This document shows positions 55,640 to 64,000 of a DNA stretch of 64,000 nt, piece after piece (the stretch's first letter is position 1; the number at the start of each line of letters is the position of its first letter). Below the pieces are notes generated by a model. The model was given only the letters and a program-made list of their open reading frames with translations, was not told the origin of the DNA and did not search any database. The position numbers were made by a program, and so were the translations under genes. Source of the stretch: Bacteroidota bacterium (GTDB lineage: Bacteria; Bacteroidota; Bacteroidia; JABDFU01); the NCBI GenBank assembly GCA_013286655.1, contig JABDFG010000001.1, positions 42,983 to 106,982 on the forward strand, written 5' to 3'.

Positions 55640-56272
55640 TTACTGTGCCAGACCAGGAATAGTTGTAATAACCAGTCCCTGGATCTGAAAATCACTTGTT
55701 AACAAAATAGGTTGATGTTTTTTATTGCTTGAACGAGGTTTCAGGATAATGGAATCTCCATAATGATAAAATTCCTTTAAGGTAGCTTCCTCATCAATAA
55801 GGGCAACTACAAGGTCCCCGTTATTTGCAGTAGACTGTTGTTTTACCAGCACCATATCTCCGTTATTGATTCCTTTTTCGTTCATAGAATCCCCATTTGC
55901 GCGGAGGAAAAAATAACGGTGTGGAGGCTTTGCCAGTTTAACAGATACCGGAATCATAGCATCCACATTCTGTTCAGCAAGCATCGGCATTCCACAGGCT
56001 ACCGAACCCACCAGTGGAACATCGACCGTTTGAGCACTTCCTCTTTCTTCGGGAGACACATCCTTTAATTGTAAACCACCATCTATTTTTCTTTTTAAAA
56101 TACCTTTTTCAATCAATTGCTCCATAATTACGGCAGCGGAACGCGGTGATTTGTATTCCATTTCAATCATTAATTCTCTGACTGTAGGAAACTCTCCCTT
56201 ATGAAGCAGGCTATTCCGGATAATCCGGACTGCTTCTGATTCATTTTTAGTGAGTAGTTCAAAATTTTCCAT
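55640..56272 (-). CDS. lexA: LexA-family repressor
   Basis: A 210-residue self-cleaving repressor of the SOS response. Residues 1-70 form a winged helix (EAVRIIRNSLLHKGEFPTVRELMIEMEYKSPRSAAVIMEQLIEKGIL). The cleavage site is Cys-Gly in GSVACGMPM (about residue 92), in place of the Ala-Gly of E. coli. The peptidase dyad is Ser in RANGDSMNEKGI (about 129) and Lys in IDEEATLKEF (about 167). The ATG at 56272 is preferred; a longer frame from 56308 reads through the repeats upstream. It leads a lexA-recA operon, so RecA level is directly tied to LexA autorepression. Confidence 0.9.
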   Translation of the reverse strand: MENFELLTKNESEAVRIIRNSLLHKGEFPTVRELMIEMEYKSPRSAAVIMEQLIEKGILKRKIDGGLQLKDVSPEERGSAQTVDVPLVGSVACGMPMLAEQNVDAMIPVSVKLAKPPHRYFFLRANGDSMNEKGINNGDMVLVKQQSTANNGDLVVALIDEEATLKEFYHYGDSIILKPRSSNKKHQPILLTSDFQIQGLVITTIPGLAQ

Positions 56273-56313
56273 ACACAAACATACAAATAAAATACAAACA
56301 ACATACACTTATT
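56271..56313 (-). promoter_or_regulatory. Helically phased ATACA repeats at the lexA start, candidate operator
   Basis: On the plus strand ATACA occurs at 56271, 56281, 56292 and 56303, spaced 10, 11 and 11 bases; two copies extend to ATACAAA. On the coding strand these are TGTAT units. They touch the lexA start codon and lie on one face of the helix, as expected for a repressor array. That LexA binds them is inference. Confidence 0.45.
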
Positions 56314-56378
56314 ACAAAATAAAACACAACTAATTGGTAAACAACAAATTAAAATAAATAAGAGTGTATGCTTTTTGT

Positions 56379-56882
56379 CTACGTAGAGGTAATTGCAGAC
56401 ACGATTTGTTCGGAATGATTTCCGGTATCCACTTTTGAAAGAATTTTTTCGATTCTGCCTTCTTCATCAATAACAAATGTGGTTCTCAAAATCCCATCAT
56501 ATGTTTTACCGAATACGGATTTTTCACCCCACACCCCATATGCATTGATAATTGCTTTATCCATGTCCGCAATCAAGCGGAAAGGAAGGCTATATTTTTG
56601 TATGAATTTTTTATGTGACTTTTCATCATCCGCACTTACTCCAACAATCTCAATTCCTCTTTTTTTGAGCTCCGTATAATTGTCCCGAAGATTACAGGAT
56701 TCAACGGTACAACCCGGAGTATCATCTTTTGGATAAAAATAAAGAACGAATTTCTTTCCGGTGAAATCACTCAGGGATATCCGTTTACCATCCTGATCTA
56801 CTCCTGAAAATGCAGGTGCCGGATCGCCTTCTTTCAAATGAGTAACGGCTTTATCCTTTAATATTTTCTGTAGTATTCCCAC
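56379..56882 (-). CDS. bcp: Thioredoxin-dependent peroxiredoxin (Bcp/PrxQ)
   Basis: Reduces hydrogen peroxide and organic peroxides with thioredoxin as donor. The catalytic site is DDTPGCTVESCNLRDNY, with peroxidatic Cys and a second Cys five residues on, the atypical two-Cys form. APAFSGVDQDGKRISLSDFTGKKFVLYFYPK is the typical thioredoxin-fold opening. The start is GTG at 56882, which shares one base with the stop of the upstream transporter gene. Length 167. Confidence 0.94.
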   Translation of the reverse strand: MGILQKILKDKAVTHLKEGDPAPAFSGVDQDGKRISLSDFTGKKFVLYFYPKDDTPGCTVESCNLRDNYTELKKRGIEIVGVSADDEKSHKKFIQKYSLPFRLIADMDKAIINAYGVWGEKSVFGKTYDGILRTTFVIDEEGRIEKILSKVDTGNHSEQIVSAITST

Positions 56883-58624
56883 TACTTTTTCTTTATTTCA
56901 TCTTTTGGAATAAAAGACACTCTGGCCAGATCACGGTATTCCATGGCATTCGTTTCACAATTTTTCACCCACAACTGAACAAGGCGATAATTTTCATGGT
57001 AAAAAATAGGCATAATAGCCCCATCATCAATGGCAACCTGGTCAGCCTGACGATACAAATCAAAACGTTTCTTAGTATCCGACTCACGAAGCGCCAGTTC
57101 AAACAAGGAATCGAATTTTGCGCTTTTATAACGCACCGAATTAACATACGAACGGTCTGTCAACCGTTCAGGAACATGCTTGCCGTACAGAATCGTAAGG
57201 AAAGTTTCCGGATCAGGATAATCCGCTATCCAGCCGGCTCTCCAAAACATAGCTTTCCCGGTTTCAAGACTTTCCAGATGCTCGGCCATAGGCATCACAT
57301 TAATATCCACATCAATGTTTAAATTCTCTTTCAACATTTTTTGAACAACTTCGGCAACCTGTACATTAGGCAGACCACCACTGTTTATTTCTAAGGTCAA
57401 TTTTGGAAAGCCTTTTCCATTAGGGTAACCGGCCATAGCTAACAACCTTTTTGCAGTATCCGGTTTAAACGAATAGCCCTTTAAGGCCTTATTATTATAT
57501 CCTTTAAAGGAAGGGGGAACAATACCGTACATTGCTGGGATACCATCTCCCTGCAAAGTATAAGTAACCAGCTTTTCCCGGTCAATAGCATAGTTAAAAG
57601 CGAGGCGGACGTCCTTTTTCTTAAAAATTTCGCTCTGATGCTGAAATCCATAATAATCAAGACTCATTGCAGGAACCACCATCACATCAAAACGTGCATT
57701 GCCGTCTTTTGCATGGTTAAACTCGTCCAGAATATCAGGAATCATTTCCACTGGCAAACGAAATGTCACGTCCAGATTACCTTTTTTGAATTCAGCCAAT
57801 TCGTTTTTGGGATCTTTTTTGAAACTAAACTTTACTCCATCCAGATAAGGCAACTGGTTACCGTTATCATCCATTGCCCAATAATTTTTGTTACGTTCCA
57901 TCACAACAGCATCGCCCTCTTGAAAACTTTTCAACTGAAATGCTCCTGTACCAACACAGTTTACCCGAATATCACTGCCATATTTTGTAATGGCTTCTTT
58001 AGGATAAAGCCAACACCCAGGCATTGTTAAAATATTTAAAAAACCTGCAAAAGGATATTTAAGGCTTATCTGTAAGGTATGGTCGTCTATTACCTTAACT
58101 CCTGAAACTCCCCCTGCCAAAGGTTTTTTATCAATGGTGGACTGATAATATTCATCAGCGCCTTCTACTCTATCTTTAAATGTTATACCAAATTGTTGAT
58201 TATCCGCATTTGCCTCACAAAGCCGATCGAAACAATATTTAAAATCATGGGCAGTTACTTCACGGCCTTTCCCATCCGGAAAACAAGGATCGTCCTGAAA
58301 TTTAACGCCTTTACGGATATAAAACGTCCAGGCCCTGATATCGTCTGACTTATCCCATTTTTCCGCTAAACAAGGGGCTATAGAAAGATCCGACTGAGAA
58401 AGTTTTACAAGCCCTTCGTAAATTGTTGAGGTGATATGTAAACCAGCGCTCTCAGTAACGTTAAGCGGGTAGAGACTTCTAAAATCTTCAATCTCATTCA
58501 CTCTGAAAATACCACCGTAATAAATCCCTCCTTTACCTTCATGAATGCCGCCTTCACTATTTTTATTTCCGCCACAGGACCAAAGAAGAGTAAACGTTAA
58601 TGCTGACCAAATGAGTTTTTTCAT
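56882..58624 (-). CDS. Peptide-binding lipoprotein of an ABC transporter (SBP family 5)
   Basis: A 580-residue lipoprotein, signal MKKLIWSALTFTLLWSC with lipobox LWSC. The family-5 solute-binding fold is clear: VNEIEDFRSLYPLNVTESAGLHITSTIYEGLVKLSQ, LAEKWDKSDDIRAWTFYIRKGVKFQDDP, VTAHDFKYCFDRL and a late YRQADQVAIDDGAIMPIFYHENYRLV. It would bind oligopeptides or similar ligands for uptake. No permease or ATPase genes are near, so it may work with distant partners. Its stop overlaps the bcp start by one base. Confidence 0.9.
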   Translation of the reverse strand: MKKLIWSALTFTLLWSCGGNKNSEGGIHEGKGGIYYGGIFRVNEIEDFRSLYPLNVTESAGLHITSTIYEGLVKLSQSDLSIAPCLAEKWDKSDDIRAWTFYIRKGVKFQDDPCFPDGKGREVTAHDFKYCFDRLCEANADNQQFGITFKDRVEGADEYYQSTIDKKPLAGGVSGVKVIDDHTLQISLKYPFAGFLNILTMPGCWLYPKEAITKYGSDIRVNCVGTGAFQLKSFQEGDAVVMERNKNYWAMDDNGNQLPYLDGVKFSFKKDPKNELAEFKKGNLDVTFRLPVEMIPDILDEFNHAKDGNARFDVMVVPAMSLDYYGFQHQSEIFKKKDVRLAFNYAIDREKLVTYTLQGDGIPAMYGIVPPSFKGYNNKALKGYSFKPDTAKRLLAMAGYPNGKGFPKLTLEINSGGLPNVQVAEVVQKMLKENLNIDVDINVMPMAEHLESLETGKAMFWRAGWIADYPDPETFLTILYGKHVPERLTDRSYVNSVRYKSAKFDSLFELALRESDTKKRFDLYRQADQVAIDDGAIMPIFYHENYRLVQLWVKNCETNAMEYRDLARVSFIPKDEIKKK

Positions 58625-58704
58625 GGCTTAACTGTTTTTTATGACGTACAAATATATTTATTTAAACCTTACCCGCATCAGTTTTGGTAATCAAACTACC
58701 CGGT

Positions 58705-59478
58705 TTAACACACTAAGTCCAGTTCAAGTAAAACCGGACAATGGTCAGAATGCCTGGCTTCCGGAAGAATCGCCACATGCCGTAAGTTATTTTCCAGATT
58801 AGCGCTAACCAGGTTGTAATCAATCCGCCAACCCAAATTTTTAGCCCTTGAATTGGCCCGAAAACTCCACCAGGTATAATGATGAGGCTCTTTGTTAAAG
58901 TGGCGGAAAGTATCAATGAAACCTGCTTTCATAAAATTACCGATCCATTCGCGTTCCTCCGGCAAAAATCCAGAGGAATTAGCATTGCTTTTGGGATTAT
59001 GAATATCTATAGGTTGGTGACAGATATTGTAATCACCACATAAAATAAGTTTGTTTCGGCTCACTTTAAGTGATGTAATATAATTATGAAAATCGGCAAG
59101 CCAGATCATTTTAAAGGCTTGGCGCTCCTCTCCACTGGATCCAGATGGCATGTATATACTCATGACAGAAATAGCTCCGAAATCGAGTCGCAGCACCCGA
59201 CCTTCATCATCGTATTTTTTTATGCCGCACCCATATTCAACATGATCCGGTTTTATTTTGGAAAAAATGGCAACCCCGCTGTACCCTTTTTTTTGCGCCG
59301 GATACCAATATAAGTGATACCCGAGATCCTGAATTGGAGCAGAGTCAATCTGATCAGGAGTGGCCTTTATTTCCTGAAGACAAACCACATCCGGATCAGT
59401 CGCCTTCAGCCAATCGATCCAGCCCTTACTCAAGGCTGAACGGATTCCGTTCACATTATAAGTTATTATTTTAGCCAT
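58705..59478 (-). CDS. xth: Exodeoxyribonuclease III (AP endonuclease)
   Basis: A base-excision repair enzyme cutting at abasic sites. The EEP-fold motifs are KIITYNVNGIRSAL with Asn, VVCLQEIKA with the metal Glu, MPSGSS, LCGDYNICHQPIDIHNPK with Asp and Asn, and the final ARHSDHCPVLLEL with Asp and His. Length 257 is normal. TACTTTTG on the minus strand at 59497-59490, a perfect -7 match, lies 11 bases before the ATG. Confidence 0.95.
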   Translation of the reverse strand: MAKIITYNVNGIRSALSKGWIDWLKATDPDVVCLQEIKATPDQIDSAPIQDLGYHLYWYPAQKKGYSGVAIFSKIKPDHVEYGCGIKKYDDEGRVLRLDFGAISVMSIYMPSGSSGEERQAFKMIWLADFHNYITSLKVSRNKLILCGDYNICHQPIDIHNPKSNANSSGFLPEEREWIGNFMKAGFIDTFRHFNKEPHHYTWWSFRANSRAKNLGWRIDYNLVSANLENNLRHVAILPEARHSDHCPVLLELDLVC

Positions 59479-59600
59479 ATGATAGACATCAAAAGTACAT
59501 TAAAAACTTGGATACGAAGCGGCCCTACGCTTATCGCAGAAAGTTGACTTTTGTTCATTTCACCACATTTTACGTACTTTAGTTCCAGGATTTTATAATT

Positions 59601-60521
59601 ATGGAACACGATCACTCCCATCATGGGCATTCGCACCATCATCATCCGGAACTTTCAAAGGTAACCAGGTCCTTCTGGATCGGAATTATACTCAATTCAA
59701 TTTTTGTGCTGATAGAATTTATCACGGGGATTCTCACCAATTCGCTTGCGCTTCTTTCCGATGCGGGCCACAATTTAAGCGATGTCGCAGGTTTAGCTTT
59801 ATCGCTTTTTGCATTTAAAATTTCACAATCCAAAGCAACGGAAAAATTCACGTATGGGTTTCACAAAAGCACGATATTGGCATCTCTTGTAAATGCCGTT
59901 GTCCTGTTAATTGTTGTAGGAAGTATTGGCTGGGAGGCGGTTCACCGTTTCCTGCAACCGCAGGAAACGAAAGGAGATATTATCGCCATCGTAGCTGGAA
60001 TAGGCATTCTTATCAATACACTCTCCGCTCTTTTGTTTTTTCGTGAAAAAGAAAAAGACCTTAATATAAAAGCAGCTTATATTCATTTAGCAGTAGATGC
60101 TGTAGTCTCTGTCACAGTAGTTATTGCCGGGCTTATCATAGCCTACACTGGAATCAAGTGGATAGATCCCCTGATCAGCATAGGAATCATGGCAGTAGTT
60201 GTCTATAGCACCTGGGGCTTATTGAAAGAGAGTCTTTACCTCACACTGGATGCCGTACCCAAAAACTTAGATGTTGAAAAGATCAAAGCAGAAATTCTGA
60301 AAATGGTTGAAATAAAAGACATTCATCATATTCATATCTGGGCGATGAGTACTACAAAAAACTCCATGACTGCACATCTGATCTTAGATGACACACTCAA
60401 TGAAAAGCAAATAGCAGAAGTTAAACATAAGGTCAAGCACACATTAGAGCACCAGAATATCCAGCATGTAACGCTGGAAACTGAAAGGCAATCTTGTAAA
60501 GAAATAGATTGTCCGAAATAA
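59601..60521 (+). CDS. Cation diffusion facilitator (zinc/cadmium/cobalt exporter)
   Basis: A 306-residue CDF antiporter exporting divalent metals for protons. A His-rich N-terminus (MEHDHSHHGHSHHHH) is followed by six transmembrane helices. The metal-binding site residues are in LLSDAGHNLSDV (helix II, HxxxD) and YIHLAVDAVVSV (helix V, HxxxD), the zinc/cadmium pattern. The cytoplasmic C-terminal domain (about 215-300) has IKDIHHIHIWAMSTTKNSMTAHL. It is three bases upstream of the cardiolipin-synthase-like gene. Confidence 0.93.
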   Translation: MEHDHSHHGHSHHHHPELSKVTRSFWIGIILNSIFVLIEFITGILTNSLALLSDAGHNLSDVAGLALSLFAFKISQSKATEKFTYGFHKSTILASLVNAVVLLIVVGSIGWEAVHRFLQPQETKGDIIAIVAGIGILINTLSALLFFREKEKDLNIKAAYIHLAVDAVVSVTVVIAGLIIAYTGIKWIDPLISIGIMAVVVYSTWGLLKESLYLTLDAVPKNLDVEKIKAEILKMVEIKDIHHIHIWAMSTTKNSMTAHLILDDTLNEKQIAEVKHKVKHTLEHQNIQHVTLETERQSCKEIDCPK

Positions 60522-60524
60522 ATT

Positions 60525-61697
60525 ATGACGGGATATGTAAAAGCGGATGAAATAAAACTTGTTTACAGCGGTGAGAATTATTTTGAAATTCTGGAGGAAT
60601 TAATTGAAAATAGCAAGGAAACACTCCATCTGCAAACCTATATTTTCGAATCAGATTCAACCGGCAAAAGAATAATTCAATCTTTAAAAAGAGCAGTAGC
60701 CAGAAAGGTAACCGTTTATCTGTTGGCAGATGCTTTTGGATCCTATCCCTTTTCAGCTTCCGCCCGTAAAGAATTGCTGCATGCCGGTGTTTTTTTCAGG
60801 CTTTTCTCTCCTTTGTTCTCATCGGAAAGTGTTTTTTTTGGACGAAGACTGCATCATAAAATAGCAGTTGCTGATAAAAACACAGCGCTGATCGGAGGAA
60901 TCAATATTGCCGATAAATACCATCTCAACACATCGGAACTACACTGGCTGGATTACGCCGTTTTGCTGAAAGGACCTTGCTGTGAATACGTTCACCTGTT
61001 ATGCGAGCAGTTTTACAGCAAACAGAAATCTAATCGTTTAAAATACCTGGAAAAAGAATTAAGCCAATCCAATTCAAGCGAAATTAAAAATCATTTTCGG
61101 TTCCGCCGAAATGACTGGATAAAAGGGAAAAACGAAATTCACAAAAGTTATACGGAGGCGCTCATAAAAGCCGAAAAATCAATTACGCTGGTTGCCAGCT
61201 ATTTTCTTCCTGGCCGGAGTTTCCGAAAACTTCTGGCAGATGCGGCAAAAAGGGGAATTGAGATTAATATTATTCTTGCCGGAAAGTCAGACCTGGGTTC
61301 GATTCGAACGGCAGAAAATTATTTACATAGATTTTACCTTAAAAATGGAATAAAAATTTTCGAATGGACTACTTCCGTCATGCATGGAAAAGCCATTCTC
61401 GTTGATGGCAAATGGGCTACGATAGGTTCATATAACTTGAATTACCTCAGTCATTACATCAGTATTGAATTGAATACTGACATCGTAGACCCTGACGTTC
61501 TCGCTGAATTCTCAACTCATTTGAACCATATTCTAATCCATGATTGTAAGGCAATAACTATTCAAAAAGAAAATGAAAACGGATTTGAAAAAATCAACCA
61601 GTGGATAGCTTATAATTTTTTTAAACTTATAAGAGCGTTTATGATGTTAAGCAAAAACTATAAAAAAAGAAAACCTCACTTTTTCGCAAAAAAGTGA
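60525..61697 (+). CDS. Phospholipase D-like protein (cardiolipin synthase family)
   Basis: A 390-residue protein with two HKD motifs, HHKIAVADKNTALIGGINIAD (about residue 106) and MHGKAILVDGKWATIGSYNLN (about 286), the two halves of one active site. It lacks the N-terminal transmembrane pair of the classical ClsA, as in ClsB/ClsC. Cardiolipin or related phospholipid synthesis is most likely. The stop codon lies inside the 3' arm of a strong terminator hairpin, so the last codons also encode the terminator. Confidence 0.88.
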   Translation: MTGYVKADEIKLVYSGENYFEILEELIENSKETLHLQTYIFESDSTGKRIIQSLKRAVARKVTVYLLADAFGSYPFSASARKELLHAGVFFRLFSPLFSSESVFFGRRLHHKIAVADKNTALIGGINIADKYHLNTSELHWLDYAVLLKGPCCEYVHLLCEQFYSKQKSNRLKYLEKELSQSNSSEIKNHFRFRRNDWIKGKNEIHKSYTEALIKAEKSITLVASYFLPGRSFRKLLADAAKRGIEINIILAGKSDLGSIRTAENYLHRFYLKNGIKIFEWTTSVMHGKAILVDGKWATIGSYNLNYLSHYISIELNTDIVDPDVLAEFSTHLNHILIHDCKAITIQKENENGFEKINQWIAYNFFKLIRAFMMLSKNYKKRKPHFFAKK

Positions 61698-61702
61698 GGT
61701 TT
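61671..61702 (+). terminator. Terminator overlapping the 3' end of the cls-like gene
   Basis: A perfect 14-bp stem, AAACCTCACTTTTT (61671-61684) with AAAAAGTGAGGTTT (61689-61702), and a CGCA loop. The gene's stop TGA at 61695-61697 is within the 3' arm. A short T-run follows. Confidence 0.85.
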
Positions 61703-61758
61703 TAACTAAATTGTTAGTTATTTGCTTGCATTTTTGAGTAAGTATTTTGTTTACTTTG

Positions 61759-61766
61759 TAACTTTG
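61759..61766 (+). promoter_or_regulatory. Second desaturase promoter
   Basis: TAACTTTG, a perfect TAnnTTTG match, lies 27 bases before the ATG at 61794. A TTTTTG ending at 61736 is 22 bases upstream, near the expected -33 position. Confidence 0.5.
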
Positions 61767-61793
61767 AGTGTTTCTAAAACAGAAGGCTGTAAA

Positions 61794-62921
61794 ATGAAAT
61801 CATACGAGAAAAGTAATAAACTGAAGTACGCGGCTAAAGATTCTCCGGATCATATTCATTTCCAGATAAAAGAAAGGGCCAGGCAGTATTTTGCTGAATA
61901 CAATTCAAAGAATGGGAATGTTGCCTTGTGGCTCAAAACCATCTCTTTAGTATTATTGATTGGATTGAGCTATTATTCTTTACTACACGCAGCGTCTTTT
62001 ATTGATTTAATACTATCCTACTTTGCTTTCGGATTCTTTTTTTTAGTCCTTGGGATTAATATCGGACATGACGCGGCACATAATTGTGTTACAGGAAACC
62101 GAAGAGCCGACAATATACTGTTTCAACTTATTTTTGGTTTACAGGGTTTGAGCGGATATGTTTGGAAGATTCGTCACAATTTTTCACACCATATCTTTCC
62201 CAACATTTATGACAATGATACGGATCTCGAAATCTCCAAATGGGTGCTTCTTAGCCCTCATGCAAAACAAATGGCCATCCATAAATATCAACACCTGTAT
62301 GCGCCGCTGATGTATATGTGGTTTTCGTTAAGCTGGATTTTTTATGTGGATCTTGCTATGTTATTCAAAAAACAACATGCAAATCTGAAACTAAGTAAAG
62401 TACCCGTACTCGAAGTAATTAAATTAATCGTGATAAAACTGACTTATTTATTTACCTTTTTACTTTTGCCGGCAATCATGACAGGATTGCCATTTTTACA
62501 TATTTTCATGGCTTATCTGATCATGAACTTTACTGTTTCCGTGTTTCTTGCCTTTACATTTTATATTTCCCATCACGTTCTGGAAACAAAGTACGCAGAA
62601 GCCAAGTATGACAATACAGTTGTAAATACTTCCTGGATCAGACATCAAATTGTTTCCACTTCCGACTTCAGCACAGACAGTAGGTTAGGTAATTATATTT
62701 TTGGAGGTTTCAATCTTCACGTAGCGCATCACATTTTCCCGGAAGTAAGCCATATCCATTATCCGGCCTTAACCAAAATCATCAAAAAGACGTTGGAGGA
62801 AAACGAGCTTCCCTGGTATAAATCTTTCAGTTTTTACAATGGAGTCATTTCGCACCTTTCGCTTCTTAAGAAGAATGGAAACGGAGAATTTGAGCATGAA
62901 GAAGAAATGATTATTGCATAA
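61794..62921 (+). CDS. Acyl-lipid/acyl-CoA desaturase, front-end type
   Basis: A 375-residue di-iron desaturase. His boxes: HDAAH (about residue 98), HNFSHH (about 133) and HVAHH (about 312). Hydrophobic helices flank the boxes. The layout fits the group that includes delta-6/linoleoyl-CoA desaturases; no cytochrome b5 domain is fused. The ATG at 61794 lies behind the promoter and is preferred to an in-frame TTG at 61722. It is only distantly like the desaturase at 36.4 kb. The glycosyltransferase gene follows after nine bases. Confidence 0.88.
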   Translation: MKSYEKSNKLKYAAKDSPDHIHFQIKERARQYFAEYNSKNGNVALWLKTISLVLLIGLSYYSLLHAASFIDLILSYFAFGFFFLVLGINIGHDAAHNCVTGNRRADNILFQLIFGLQGLSGYVWKIRHNFSHHIFPNIYDNDTDLEISKWVLLSPHAKQMAIHKYQHLYAPLMYMWFSLSWIFYVDLAMLFKKQHANLKLSKVPVLEVIKLIVIKLTYLFTFLLLPAIMTGLPFLHIFMAYLIMNFTVSVFLAFTFYISHHVLETKYAEAKYDNTVVNTSWIRHQIVSTSDFSTDSRLGNYIFGGFNLHVAHHIFPEVSHIHYPALTKIIKKTLEENELPWYKSFSFYNGVISHLSLLKKNGNGEFEHEEEMIIA

Positions 62922-62930
62922 ATTCACTCA

Positions 62931-64000
62931 ATGGAACAACTGAATTTCATGTTCATTGTTCAGGGAGAGGGCCGGGGGCACATGACGCAGGCCATCAGTG
63001 CATATACCATACTTAAAAAAGCTGGCCATAACGTGAGTTGTGTAATGATTGGCATTAACCCCTACCGGGAAATTCCTGATTTTGTAAAGCAACAGCTAAA
63101 TTCCGAATTAATAGCCTTCAACTGTCCGGGGTTTGTTATGGATTCTAAAGTAAAAGCCGTCAAATTAATCCCTTCCGTACTGAAAAATATTTTTCAACTG
63201 GGCATTTTCAAAAAAAGTATTCAGCAAATTCATGCTAAGGTAAAAGAACATAAACCCGACCGGATTATAAATTTTTACACCCCCTTGGCCGGCATTTATA
63301 ATTACTTTTTCCATCCTTCTGTTCCTATGACCTGTATAGCCCATCAATACATTTACCTTCATCAGGAATATGAATTTCCCAAAGGAAAGATCCTGGACAA
63401 ATTGGCAATTAAGTTTTACACCAGACTGACTTCTTTAGGGGCGGAAAAAAAACTCGCCCTGTCCTTTTATCCGATTAACGATGTGAAAACCCAATCAATT
63501 ATAGGGTTCCCTCCTCTACTTCGAAAAGAAGTTTTTGAACAGGAAACAAAACAAGGAAATTATCTATTGGTTTACCTGGTCAACAACGGCTATGCAGAAG
63601 AAATTATCAATTGGCATAAAAAAAATATGGGCATTGAACTCCACTGCTTTACAGACAGAAAAGATATGGATAACAGATATGACGATACACTTTATCTTCA
63701 TAAACTGGACGATAAAAAATTTCTCCGGATGATGTCGCAATGCAAAGGATTTGTAAGCACAGCTGGTTTTGAATCTATATGTGAAGCAAAATATATGGGA
63801 AAACCGGTGTTCATGGTACCGGTAGAAGGAAATTACGAGCAATACTGCAATGCCCATGATGCCTGCAAAGTCGGGACAGGTATTACTGGAGACGATTTTG
63901 ATATAGACCGGTTTTTAACTTACCTTCCCACTCATCAGCACAATAGAGAAGAATTCCGGAAATGGACGGATACGGCGGAAGAAAAATTACTGGAACAGCT
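62931..64000 (+). CDS. Glycosyltransferase (GT-B, MJ1255-like), 3' end outside window
   Basis: An open frame of at least 356 codons runs from ATG 62931 off the window. It begins MEQLNFMFIVQGEGRGHMTQA, the Gly-rich entry of GT-B enzymes such as MurG and MJ1255-type proteins. Later come SVPMTCIAHQYIYLHQEYEFP and the donor-binding block CKGFVSTAGFESICEAKYMGKPVFMVPVEGNYEQYCNA (about residues 270-308), with the Glu typical of this family. It probably glycosylates a lipid. Nine bases separate it from the desaturase, so both may modify the same membrane lipid. Confidence 0.8.
   Translation, partial: MEQLNFMFIVQGEGRGHMTQAISAYTILKKAGHNVSCVMIGINPYREIPDFVKQQLNSELIAFNCPGFVMDSKVKAVKLIPSVLKNIFQLGIFKKSIQQIHAKVKEHKPDRIINFYTPLAGIYNYFFHPSVPMTCIAHQYIYLHQEYEFPKGKILDKLAIKFYTRLTSLGAEKKLALSFYPINDVKTQSIIGFPPLLRKEVFEQETKQGNYLLVYLVNNGYAEEIINWHKKNMGIELHCFTDRKDMDNRYDDTLYLHKLDDKKFLRMMSQCKGFVSTAGFESICEAKYMGKPVFMVPVEGNYEQYCNAHDACKVGTGITGDDFDIDRFLTYLPTHQHNREEFRKWTDTAEEKLLEQ

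Noticed and set aside
1..64000. CRISPR array, insertion sequence or prophage
   Set aside because: No spaced repeat array, transposase, integrase or phage structural gene was found in either strand.

Overview
The window is a gene-dense, mostly core chromosomal segment from a member of the Bacteroidota, probably an environmental lineage of the Sphingobacteriales/Chitinophagales/Cytophagales type. Evidence: many upstream regions carry the Bacteroidota -7 element TAnnTTTG and few genes have a Shine-Dalgarno sequence. Lineage-typical genes are present: GldA, PorE-like TPR/beta-propeller/OmpA proteins, a fused alpha/beta 2-oxoacid dehydrogenase E1, a DUF1501/DUF1800 pair, split HipA, and a short fold-III arginine decarboxylase. 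No insertion sequence, prophage, rRNA or CRISPR array is visible. No gene-free stretch exceeds 300 bases.

Layout. 1-7.0 kb: 5' end of secDF (minus), then rpsP-rimM-ndk, an MBL-fold hydrolase and a membrane pyrophosphatase with a Cys-rich tail; opposite them rsgA-mazG-deoxynucleoside kinase. 7.1-11 kb: gldA, tRNA-Pro(GGG), then an AT-rich accessory island with a three-gene hipB-hipS-hipT kinase toxin-antitoxin operon behind three evenly spaced operator palindromes, and a DUF892 protein. 11-18 kb: three consecutive TPR/PD40 cell-envelope genes (one with OmpA), then a DnaQ-type exonuclease and a FAH-family hydrolase. 18-27.6 kb: DUF1501/DUF1800 (minus), fused E1, murQ, pruA, a small secreted protein, a transaldolase-like aldolase and a YciO-type protein. 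27.6-40.2 kb: a second PorE-like protein with queE, an M16 peptidase, folD, ffh, an acyltransferase, a fatty acid desaturase, argS and arginase.

40.3-52 kb: arginine decarboxylase, a lipoprotein, ftsK-lolA, two unknown exported proteins, the conserved thrS-infC-rpmI-rplT translation operon (infC starting on ATA) and a polytopic membrane protein. 52-64 kb: TPR lipoprotein, DEAD-box helicase, a lexA-recA operon, bcp and a peptide-binding lipoprotein, xth, a CDF cation exporter with a cardiolipin-synthase-like gene, a second desaturase, and a glycosyltransferase cut by the window end.

Most genes are housekeeping: translation, protein targeting, cell envelope, DNA repair and arginine/polyamine metabolism. 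The strongest accessory signals are the hipBST operon with its 40-bp-phased ATAC-N7-GTAT array, the phased repeats in front of lexA-recA, a short dispersed hairpin element lying between flanking direct repeats at two loci, the Cys-rich pyrophosphatase tail, and the cluster of beta-propeller envelope proteins. All function calls are from reading protein motifs; no database search was run.
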